A stretch of 6,837 nt of DNA from Spirochaetota bacterium (GTDB lineage: Bacteria; Spirochaetota; GWE2-31-10; MWDO01): NCBI GenBank assembly GCA_017998755.1, contig JAGOCL010000134.1, positions 1-6,837 on the forward strand, written 5' to 3'. Below, piece after piece: positions 1 through 5,752 of this stretch. Under the pieces are notes generated by a model. That model was not told where the DNA came from and did not search any database. It worked only from the letters and a program-made list of their open reading frames with translations. How positions within the stretch are numbered: position 1 is the first letter of the stretch; each line of letters begins with the position of its first letter. The translations under genes were made by a program, and so were the position numbers.

Positions 1-783
1 CAATATCTTTTTACTTCCAGCTTCTTCTCCAAAAAAATACCAATAATTTTTAACCCAGACCGGAGCTAAAGGAATAACTCTCAAATCAGTGAAAGATCCG
101 TCCTTCCTTTTATATTTGCCGAATATATCGCTTTTATCTATCATCGCTTCTCTGATATTTGCTCTAATAAACCTATAAATAGCGTTTCCAATATGACCAT
201 ACTTTTTTATCAAATATTCCAGATTTTTCCCGTTTAGACTCTCTTCGTCGACAAGACTAAAAAATATTTTCATTAGACACTCTGTATCGTAAAGCGCTCT
301 GTGATATTCGCCGTTTGAAGCTAAATCGTAATATCTTACTATATTATCAAGTTTGTATTTGGGGAGTTGGAGCAGTTCTTTAGACATCTTGAGCGTATCT
401 ATCGCAGACCACCCTTCATAGGTAATACCGACTCTCGCCATTTCGCTTGACAAAAATGATAGATCAAAAGGGGCGTTATGCGCGACAAGAGTTGATTTAT
501 CAATAAACTCGATTATACGCTCTCCAATTTCTCTTGAAAATAATGGAGAATCCATAACCATGTCGTTTGTGATCTTATTGATAGCGCTTGCCTCCGGGGG
601 AATCGGCATGCCGGGATTAAACAAATACTCAAGCTTATCTACAACCTCCCCTTTTTGAGTTTTGATCATAGCCAATTCTACAACCCTGTCTCCGCCTAGA
701 GGAAATAGTCCCGTTGTCTCAAGATCAAAAAATATATAATTTTCTTTTATTAAAGATTGTGAAAAAAGCGAGAATATACTCAT
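1..783 (-). CDS. DEDDh 3'-5' exonuclease (DnaQ/epsilon-like) with C-terminal WYL-like region, 3' end cut by window edge
   Basis: The minus-strand frame is open from ATG (783-781) to the window edge, giving 261 codons and no stop. All three exonuclease motifs are present: Exo I FDLETTG (Asp20, Glu22), Exo II AHNAPFD (residues 101-107, Asp107) and Exo III HRALYDTE (His161, Asp166). This is the DEDDh family, which removes nucleotides from DNA or RNA 3' ends using two metal ions; a cytoplasmic repair or proofreading role is likely. Residues 1-178 are the nuclease. Residues about 200-261 do not belong to that fold. They show the WYL pattern: a helix (AIYRFIRANIREAM), then Y-x-R-K-D-G, then L-R-V-I-P-L-A-P, then N-Y-W-Y-F. 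WYL domains bind ligands or nucleic acid in transcription regulators and defence proteins. The start is supported by GGAGGAG at 786-792. The nuclease call is firm, the WYL call is by eye, and the physiological substrate is unknown. It need not be the replicative epsilon subunit. Confidence 0.88.
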   Translation of the reverse strand, partial: MSIFSLFSQSLIKENYIFFDLETTGLFPLGGDRVVELAMIKTQKGEVVDKLEYLFNPGMPIPPEASAINKITNDMVMDSPLFSREIGERIIEFIDKSTLVAHNAPFDLSFLSSEMARVGITYEGWSAIDTLKMSKELLQLPKYKLDNIVRYYDLASNGEYHRALYDTECLMKIFFSLVDEESLNGKNLEYLIKKYGHIGNAIYRFIRANIREAMIDKSDIFGKYKRKDGSFTDLRVIPLAPVWVKNYWYFFGEEAGSKKIL

Positions 784-801
784 TACTCCTCCGTATAAAT
801 A

Positions 802-830
802 GTAATAAATTTTTTTTGCTTTTTTGTCAA
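802..830 (-). promoter_or_regulatory. Candidate sigma-70 promoter of the exonuclease gene
   Basis: On the minus strand a perfect TTGACA (-35, 830-825) is followed after 17 bp by TATTAC (-10, 807-802; 4 of 6 consensus bases). The predicted transcript would begin near 795, leaving a leader of about 12 nt that is mostly the ribosome binding site (GGAGGAG, 786-792). The -35 box is convincing and the -10 is only fair. Confidence 0.45.
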
Positions 831-842
831 TCTGTATGATAC

Positions 843-891
843 AAAATATAGCTCCTACTTTGGTTTAGCTAAGAATACTCCGCTATATTTT
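843..891. repeat. Inverted repeat AAAATATAGC / GCTATATTTT in the exonuclease-valS spacer
   Basis: Perfect 10-bp arms lie at 843-852 and 882-891, with 29 bp between them. The loop also holds the 8-bp palindrome TTAGCTAA (865-872). A third copy of the core, AATATAGC, occurs at 931-938 in the same orientation as the first. The middle copy (882-889) could therefore pair with either neighbour. It could be an operator with several sites or, if transcribed, a pair of mutually exclusive hairpins. No function is assigned, and AT-rich composition weakens the case for the shorter pairing. Confidence 0.5.
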
Positions 892-901
892 CTTATTAGT
901 A

Positions 902-931
902 TATTCAAAACGGGAATTCCCATTTTGAATA
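902..931. repeat. Near-perfect 30-bp palindrome upstream of valS
   Basis: The arms TATTCAAAA (902-910) and TTTTGAATA (923-931) flank the 10-bp palindrome GGGAATTCCC (912-921). A single mismatched pair (C911/A922) interrupts 15 bp of dyad symmetry. Its GC-centred core stands out in an AT-rich spacer. There is no T-run on either side, so it is not an intrinsic terminator. A dimeric regulator's operator is the simplest reading, but the regulator cannot be named. Confidence 0.6.
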
Positions 932-968
932 ATATAGCTTCCCTATTAAAACAGACGTCTTAAATCAA

Positions 969-997
969 TTGACAAATATCGATATTTTTAGTATTTT
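969..997 (+). promoter_or_regulatory. Candidate sigma-70 promoter of valS
   Basis: A perfect TTGACA (969-974) is followed after 17 bp by TATTTT (992-997; 4 of 6 consensus bases), predicting a transcript start near 1004, about 34 nt upstream of the valS ATG. The spacer contains a perfect 14-bp AT-rich palindrome (974-987, centred on ATATCGATAT) that could be an operator or chance. The TTG inside the -35 box is also the most upstream possible start of the valS frame, which argues that this TTG is promoter rather than coding sequence. Confidence 0.5.
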
Positions 998-1025
998 TAA
1001 AGAAATTTTTAATCGCCTAAAATCT

Positions 1026-1030
1026 AAGGA
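1026..1030 (+). promoter_or_regulatory. Ribosome binding site that decides the valS start
   Basis: AAGGA lies 7 nt upstream of ATG 1038. The frame is open further upstream to TTG 969, but that extension has no comparable ribosome binding site, is AT-rich, and overlaps the candidate promoter. Confidence 0.75.
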
Positions 1031-1037
1031 TAATCGC

Positions 1038-3707
1038 ATGTCAAACGAATTAAGCAAATCTTATAATCCAAAAGAATTTGAAGATAAATGGTACCAATAT
1101 TGGTTGGATAACAAAGTTTTTTCGCCCCGCAAAGGCGATAAAGGTCATTTTAGCATAGTCATTCCGCCGCCAAACGTTACGAGCATTCTTCACATGGGGC
1201 ACGGGCTCAACAACTCCATTCAGGATATATTGATCCGCTATAAGAGAATGTCCGGCTACGATACTTTGTGGGTTCCCGGCACAGACCACGCCGGAATCGC
1301 GACGCAAAACGTCGTCGAGAAAGAACTCGCCAAAGAAGGAAAAAAACGGACTGATTTCACAAGAGACGCGTTCGTAGAAAGAGTTTGGGTAACGGCGCTT
1401 CGCCATCAAAAATCCATTATCGAACAGCTCAAAAAAATGGGGTGTAGTTGCGACTGGGATAGATTGGCTTTTACTTTCGACGAAAAACGAAGCGACGCGG
1501 TTAAAAAAGTATTTATAACTTTGTTTAACGACGACATGATTTATAAATCAAAATACATCGTCAATTGGTGTCCTCGTTGCGGCACGGCGCTTGCCGACGA
1601 CGAAGTCGATCACATAGATAAAATGGGCAAACTATGGCATATTAAGTATCCGATAAAAGGTACAAACGATTTCATCGTCGTCGCGACGACCCGACCCGAG
1701 ACTATGCTCGGAGATACCGCGGTCGCATTTAACGACAAAGACAAAAGGTATCTTCATCTAAAGGATAAAAGTTTTGTTCTGCCTTTGGCTAACCGCGAAA
1801 TAAAAGCGATATTCGACGGCTACGTTGATCCCGAATTTGGAACCGGAGCCGTCAAAGTAACTCCCGCGCACGATCCCAACGACTTTGATATGGGTAAAAG
1901 ACACGGTCTACAGTTCATAAATATTTTCACTGAAGACGCTAAGATGAACGATAGCGTTCCCGAAAAATACAGAGGTTTGGACAGATACGAATGTCGCAAA
2001 GCCGTCGTTGAAGATCTAGAAAATCTGGGGCTTCTCGTAAAAATCGACAACCGTAAACACAGCGTCGGCGAGTGTTACCGATGTAAAACGGTCGTAGAAC
2101 CGCGATTTTCAGACCAATGGTTTGTAAGGATGAAAAAGCTCGCCGAACCGGCGCTCGATGCTGTAAAATCCGGGAAAATTGACTTTATTCCGAAACGATG
2201 GATCAAGGTTTACTATAACTGGCTTAATAATATCAAAGATTGGTGCATCTCAAGACAGCTTTGGTGGGGTCATCGTATTCCGGTATATTACTGCAAAAGT
2301 TGCGGTTGGACTACCGCCTCCTACGATGCGCCGGATAAATGCCCGGATTGCGGAGGTATTGAGTTTAGTCAAGATCCCGACGTTCTCGACACATGGTTTT
2401 CGTCGTGGCTCTGGCCGTTTTCGACGCTCGGCTGGCCTAACGATACGGAAGATTTGAAAAGATTTTATCCGACCTCGACGCTCGTTACCGGACCGGATAT
2501 CATATTTTTCTGGGTGGCGCGTATGATAATGGCTGGGCTCTACTTTATGAAAGACATTCCTTTCGATAGGGTATTTTTTACCGGAATGGTAATGGATATT
2601 CAGGGCAGAAAAATGTCAAAGTCGCTCGGTAACGGCATCGATCCGTTTGAGGTTATCGAACGTCATGGAGCCGACGCCCTTAGGTACACGATGATAGCGG
2701 TAGTCAGTCCAAATCAAAATCTCAAACTCGGTTTTCCGAAAGAAGGGGATAAAAACGCCGTAGATTCTTTTGAAATAGGCGGCAAGTTCGCTAATAAGAT
2801 ATGGAACGCATCGAGGTTTATTTTATCCGGAATATTCGAAGGTTTTAAAGAGATTCCGATTGAAAATATAAAAAGCCGCGACGTTTTTGATAATTGGATA
2901 CTTAACGAGCTAAATCAATTATGTAAGAATGTTAGCTCTTCTCTGGACAAAGCGAGGTTCAACGACGCCGCGCGAGAATTACATCAATTTTTTTGGGACG
3001 AGTTTTGCGATTGGTATATTGAGATCAGCAAAGGTAAAATATTCGGAGACAACCTTACCGTTAAAAACGAAACTCTTTCGATATTGATCTATATTTTGAG
3101 AGAATTTCTCAAACTTCTTCATCCGATTATGCCTTTTATTACCGAAGAGATATATCAAAAGTTGCCGAATCCCGAACTCTCTATTTCCATTGTTAGTTAT
3201 CCGCAATATAATGGCAAATCTTCTTCTAAAGACAAGAAAAAAGCGGTTAAGTTCTTTGACGTTATAAGATTAGTCAGAAGGATAAGAGCTGAAAACTCCA
3301 TTCCGCCTGAAAAAAAGGTCAAAATATTCATCAAATCGCTAGATCGCGACGTAATATTTTTCTGCGATAATTATAACAAACAAATTTTATCCTTGATAAA
3401 AGGGGAAGAGCTTAATATTTCTGAAAAAATGGACAAACCTTCTGGTTCTTCTGCGGGAGCAAACGAGTTTTGCGAAATCTATATACCTCTCGAAGGACTT
3501 ATAGATAAACAAAAAGAAATGGAGAAATTTGAGAAAGAATATAAGAAAATAAAAGTTGATTTTGATAAAACTTTCGCGAAACTTAATAATGAAAATTTTG
3601 TTAAAAACGCTCCGGCGGAAGTAATTGAAAAAGAGAAAGCCAAGCTGGAAGAGTTTAAAAGTAAACTGGTAAAAATAGAAGATAACATAAATTTACTTAA
3701 ATCTTAA
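1038..3707 (+). CDS. valS: Valyl-tRNA synthetase
   Basis: The 889-aa class Ia enzyme charges tRNA-Val with valine in the cytoplasm, and its length is typical for bacterial ValRS. The catalytic motifs are the HIGH form HMGH (residues 52-55, in PPPNVTSILHMGHG) and KMSKS (525-529, in GRKMSKSLGNG). The inserted CP1 editing domain, which removes mischarged threonine, carries ATTRPETMLGDTA (from residue 216). Two zinc-type clusters are visible: C178, C181, C346, C349, and C419, C422, C435, C438. TGPDIIFFWVARMI is the usual ValRS active-site strand. Residues about 600-760 should form the anticodon-binding helical bundle. The Lys/Glu-rich end (about 818-889) is the C-terminal coiled-coil arm that contacts tRNA and separates ValRS from IleRS and LeuRS. 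The start at ATG 1038 is chosen from AAGGA at 1026-1030; MSNELSKSYNPKEFEDKWY matches the usual ValRS N-terminus. No T-box motif is visible upstream. The gene is intact, transcribed alone, and ends just before a strong terminator. Confidence 0.98.
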   Translation: MSNELSKSYNPKEFEDKWYQYWLDNKVFSPRKGDKGHFSIVIPPPNVTSILHMGHGLNNSIQDILIRYKRMSGYDTLWVPGTDHAGIATQNVVEKELAKEGKKRTDFTRDAFVERVWVTALRHQKSIIEQLKKMGCSCDWDRLAFTFDEKRSDAVKKVFITLFNDDMIYKSKYIVNWCPRCGTALADDEVDHIDKMGKLWHIKYPIKGTNDFIVVATTRPETMLGDTAVAFNDKDKRYLHLKDKSFVLPLANREIKAIFDGYVDPEFGTGAVKVTPAHDPNDFDMGKRHGLQFINIFTEDAKMNDSVPEKYRGLDRYECRKAVVEDLENLGLLVKIDNRKHSVGECYRCKTVVEPRFSDQWFVRMKKLAEPALDAVKSGKIDFIPKRWIKVYYNWLNNIKDWCISRQLWWGHRIPVYYCKSCGWTTASYDAPDKCPDCGGIEFSQDPDVLDTWFSSWLWPFSTLGWPNDTEDLKRFYPTSTLVTGPDIIFFWVARMIMAGLYFMKDIPFDRVFFTGMVMDIQGRKMSKSLGNGIDPFEVIERHGADALRYTMIAVVSPNQNLKLGFPKEGDKNAVDSFEIGGKFANKIWNASRFILSGIFEGFKEIPIENIKSRDVFDNWILNELNQLCKNVSSSLDKARFNDAARELHQFFWDEFCDWYIEISKGKIFGDNLTVKNETLSILIYILREFLKLLHPIMPFITEEIYQKLPNPELSISIVSYPQYNGKSSSKDKKKAVKFFDVIRLVRRIRAENSIPPEKKVKIFIKSLDRDVIFFCDNYNKQILSLIKGEELNISEKMDKPSGSSAGANEFCEIYIPLEGLIDKQKEMEKFEKEYKKIKVDFDKTFAKLNNENFVKNAPAEVIEKEKAKLEEFKSKLVKIEDNINLLKS

Positions 3708-3720
3708 TACGCTACATTAC

Positions 3721-3764
3721 AAAAAAAAACGACCGATTCTTTATAAGAACGGTCGTTTTTTTTT
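3721..3764. terminator. Bidirectional intrinsic terminator between valS and the convergent lipoprotein gene
   Basis: Stem CGACCG (3730-3735) pairs with CGGTCG (3750-3755), extended by TTCTT/AAGAA after one bulged A, with a 3-nt loop. Nine A (3721-3729) precede it and nine T (3756-3764) follow it, so it can end transcripts from either strand. It begins 13 bp after the valS stop and ends 21 bp beyond the lipoprotein gene's stop. Confidence 0.93.
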
Positions 3765-3785
3765 ATAACTGTCTGTAACAGGTTA

Positions 3786-4261
3786 TCAGTTATTCGTTTC
3801 TAAATTTATACCCACGTCGCCGTAAACGCTGTCTAAAGTAGCGTCGACCGTAACGATCCCCGTCGATACGACGTTTAGATCCGCCGGATACATCTGCTCG
3901 CTAAGCGTTATATCATTGTCCGTTGTTATAATCGTCTCATCGTAAGCCTCAAAATATACCCATCTATTTCCGAGAGGAATATTTGAAACGGTTACGCTTG
4001 CAGTCGCTACTCCGTTTGACTCGGTATAAGAAAAATTCGACGGTTTATAAAACTTATTAGTAAAATCCGGAACGTTGTTTACGGACGTTACCTTTAGGAA
4101 GAAACTATCGTATTACGATAGTCTGAATCAATTTTTAAATTTATAATTTTTTTTGGCAATTCGTCGGAGGCGTTATCAAAGTTCAAGAAAGAACACCCGC
4201 CAAAGATAATAAGCGCAGAAACTAATAGAAATGTAAGATAAAAACTTTTTAATCGCCTCAC
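3786..4261 (-). pseudogene. Small lipoprotein gene, frame broken by a palindrome
   Basis: The N-terminal part runs from GTG (4261-4259) to TAA (4096-4094), 55 aa. It has a basic start (VRRLKSFY), a hydrophobic stretch and the loose lipobox FGGC with Cys23, which is a lipoprotein signal peptide. The remainder lies in the -1 frame: 106 codons from 4106 down to tandem stops TGA TAA (3788-3783), starting SFFLKVTSVNNVPDF and including SNIPLGNRWVYFEAYD. This second part has no start codon at its 5' end, because an in-frame TAA lies inside the palindrome at 4104-4122. Removing 2 mod 3 bases there joins the halves into one protein of about 155 aa. The downstream part alternates polar and hydrophobic residues like a secreted beta-sandwich, but I recognise no family. 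A mutation is the simplest explanation; sequencing error or an unusual frameshift cannot be excluded. Calling it two separate genes fits poorly. Confidence 0.65.
4104..4122. repeat. Perfect 19-nt palindrome at the frameshift point
   Basis: Arms ACTATCGTA (4104-4112) and TACGATAGT (4114-4122) are exact reverse complements around one base (T4113). It sits exactly where the two frames of the lipoprotein gene meet and supplies an in-frame stop to one of them. A template-switch error during replication, copying one arm as an inverted duplicate, would leave this structure. Confidence 0.85.
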
Positions 4262-4288
4262 TTACAAAACCTTAGATAAAAACTTTTT
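4236..4288. repeat. 15-bp direct repeat straddling the lipoprotein start
   Basis: AGATAAAAACTTTTT occurs at 4236-4250 (codons for about residues 5-9 of the lipoprotein) and again at 4274-4288 (its 5' leader), 38 bp apart. It may be a small tandem-type duplication. Chance is possible because the unit is low in complexity. Confidence 0.6.
4270..4274 (-). promoter_or_regulatory. Ribosome binding site that decides the GTG start of the lipoprotein gene
   Basis: TAAGG on the minus strand lies 8 nt before GTG 4261. The frame contains no ATG before the lipobox, so this site is what fixes the non-ATG start. Confidence 0.6.
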
Positions 4289-4326
4289 TTTAATATCAAA
4301 CAAATAACTTTAGAAACCCTATGTTA

Positions 4327-4356
4327 TATATATAACGCTAAATTTTAAAATGTCAA
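4327..4356 (-). promoter_or_regulatory. Candidate promoter of the broken lipoprotein gene
   Basis: On the minus strand TTGACA (4356-4351) is followed after 16 or 18 bp by TATATA (4 of 6 consensus bases either way). The -10 region lies inside the 14-bp palindrome GTTATATATATAAC (4323-4336). The predicted leader is about 60 nt. A separate promoter suggests this gene need not depend on read-through from the OmpA-like gene. Confidence 0.45.
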
Positions 4357-4380
4357 CCCAAAAGCGCCTATTTTTTATCA

Positions 4381-4462
4381 AAATATCAAAATAAGCAAAA
4401 AACTCCATTATTTGTATAAATTTTATACCATTCGATTAAATCAAACTGGAATTTTGATATTT
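4381..4462. repeat. Nested, concentric inverted repeats in the OmpA-lipoprotein spacer
   Basis: Outer arms AAATATCAAAAT (4381-4392) and ATTTTGATATTT (4451-4462) match perfectly over 12 bp. An inner repeat GTATAAA/TTTATAC (4414-4420, 4422-4428) is centred on nearly the same point (4421). The remainder of the 4262-4547 spacer is AT-rich and holds only the promoter described above and a weak AT hairpin at 4514-4530. No small gene or canonical terminator is visible for the OmpA-like transcript. Chance is a real possibility at this base composition. Confidence 0.45.
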
Positions 4463-4547
4463 ATTTTAGCTCGATAAGATTGATTATAGAAAGCAAAGCG
4501 CTATACAACCAAGATTTTATATAATAAAATATATTTTTTAATTTTTT

Positions 4548-5699
4548 TTAGCCGTCGAGTATAGTAATCTCAACGCGCCTGTTTTTACGCATATTCTCTT
4601 CGGTATCGTTTGGAGCTATCGGATAATCGGCGCCTTTCCCTCGATACAACACCCTTTTTGAATCAAGCCCTTTGCTTATCAGGTAGTATGCGATAGTTTT
4701 AGCCCTTTCAAGCGATAATTCATCCTGTTCTTTTTCCGTTCCGGCAAGAGCGGTATGTCCCTCCACTAAGAAAGTTTTATCTTTGATTTTTGCAAGCGAA
4801 TTGTATATCTTGTCAAGTTTATCATACTCGATATCCAGCAAATCTGTAGTATTCGGTTTGAATTTGAGATCTTCCAGCCGCAAAACCACGCCGTCATCCC
4901 CTTTTTCCACAACAACCCCGTCGTCGTCTTCAAAATCCAGATCGTCGCTAAGATCGCGAATAATTTCTTCCTTATCCATCGCGTCGGAAATATTATAAAA
5001 GTAGAGCGTAAATCCTTCCATTTTATAGACGTCGCCGGAATGATAAATTTCTTCCTTAAAATGATCTTCTATATAACTCGGTAGTTTAGCTTCGTTGTCG
5101 TAATATAACTTTACGTTATGCATAGCGATCGTTTTGGATATCTCTTTTATGTCGTGATTTCTCGTATAAGAGTATCTCATTTCAAAATAATCCCTCTCCG
5201 AGCCGAACAACATTTTCTTACCCAAATATACAGTTTGAGTCGCAATAGGCAATACGTATTTGTTCTCGATATCTAAAACCGCCGTTCCGTAACCGAAAAA
5301 AGAATCTCCTATAGACAAAGTTTTCTCCGGAAAATTCGGCGCCCCTCTCAAAAACGGATACTCTGTCTCTTTTACGCTTTTCACTTCGCCGCTTCTGTTC
5401 ATAAAATACGACACAGCGCAGTCTTCATCTACCAAATATCCTGATAATACTTGATTACGGAGCGTTTTCTCCATTTTGTATATCCTACCGTCTATTTTAT
5501 AGTTGTTTTCTAGATTATTAGTATGAAATATTACTTTATATTCTTTAGACGTTAGACCGGCGTATTTTTTATTCTTGTAAGTTCTATAATTAGACCGTAT
5601 CGCAATAGAGTAAGATTTGCCTTCGGAAAAATTGTAATAGAAATCTTGGGAACTTAGCGCGCCGACGATAAAAAATAATAGCGCGACCGCCCTATTCAT
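4548..5699 (-). CDS. Secreted protein with C-terminal OmpA-like peptidoglycan-binding domain
   Basis: The 383-aa protein begins with a signal peptide (NR, then a hydrophobic run to about residue 16, with likely cleavage near ALSSQ). No cysteine follows, so it is exported but not a lipoprotein. Residues about 20-240 form a beta-rich domain including PFLRGAPNFPEKTLSIGDSF (115-134), which resembles treponemal OmpA-family proteins. An acidic linker (about 247-269, rich in Asp/Glu) leads to the OmpA-like domain (about 275-381) with VEGHTALAG (from 312), LSLERAK (328-334), GLDSKRVLYRGKG and the closing NRRVEI. This domain normally grips the peptidoglycan stem peptide and anchors the envelope. The Arg of LSxxRA is kept (Arg332), but the Asp of the classic GHTD motif is Ala317. 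The ATG at 5699 has AAAGGG (5705-5710) 5 nt upstream. It starts 53 bp after the upstream lipoprotein gene with no terminator between, so the two are probably co-transcribed. The family call is firm; its exact role is inferred. Confidence 0.9.
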   Translation of the reverse strand: MNRAVALLFFIVGALSSQDFYYNFSEGKSYSIAIRSNYRTYKNKKYAGLTSKEYKVIFHTNNLENNYKIDGRIYKMEKTLRNQVLSGYLVDEDCAVSYFMNRSGEVKSVKETEYPFLRGAPNFPEKTLSIGDSFFGYGTAVLDIENKYVLPIATQTVYLGKKMLFGSERDYFEMRYSYTRNHDIKEISKTIAMHNVKLYYDNEAKLPSYIEDHFKEEIYHSGDVYKMEGFTLYFYNISDAMDKEEIIRDLSDDLDFEDDDGVVVEKGDDGVVLRLEDLKFKPNTTDLLDIEYDKLDKIYNSLAKIKDKTFLVEGHTALAGTEKEQDELSLERAKTIAYYLISKGLDSKRVLYRGKGADYPIAPNDTEENMRKNRRVEITILDG

Positions 5700-5752
5700 A
5701 TACGCCCTTTACGAGAAGCGCTACAATTGCATCGTTTATTTTTTTTCATATC

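Noticed and set aside
784..1037. A T-box riboswitch for valS.
   Set aside because: No conserved T-box (AGGGTGGNACC-type) sequence and no intrinsic terminator before valS; the host does not look like a Gram-positive.
1050..1409. A 119-codon open frame on the minus strand.
   Set aside because: It lies wholly inside valS in the opposite direction, with no ribosome binding site or recognisable protein features.
2179..2457. A 92-codon open frame on the plus strand inside valS.
   Set aside because: It overlaps the conserved ValRS zinc and catalytic region in another frame and looks like a frame shadow.
3765..3793. Hairpin ATAACTG/CAGTTAT overlapping the lipoprotein stop as a separate terminator.
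   Set aside because: On the minus strand it is followed by A rather than T; the stronger hairpin at 3721-3764 explains termination on both strands.
4147..4154. Programmed -1 frameshift at the A8 run (minus strand, codons CCA AAA AAA) in the lipoprotein gene.
   Set aside because: A slip to the -1 frame there soon meets a TGA (AAT TGA) before the palindrome, so it would not join the two halves.
4514..4530. ATTTTAT/ATAAAAT hairpin as terminator of the OmpA-like gene.
   Set aside because: The stem is pure A/T and very weak, and no T-run follows on the minus strand.
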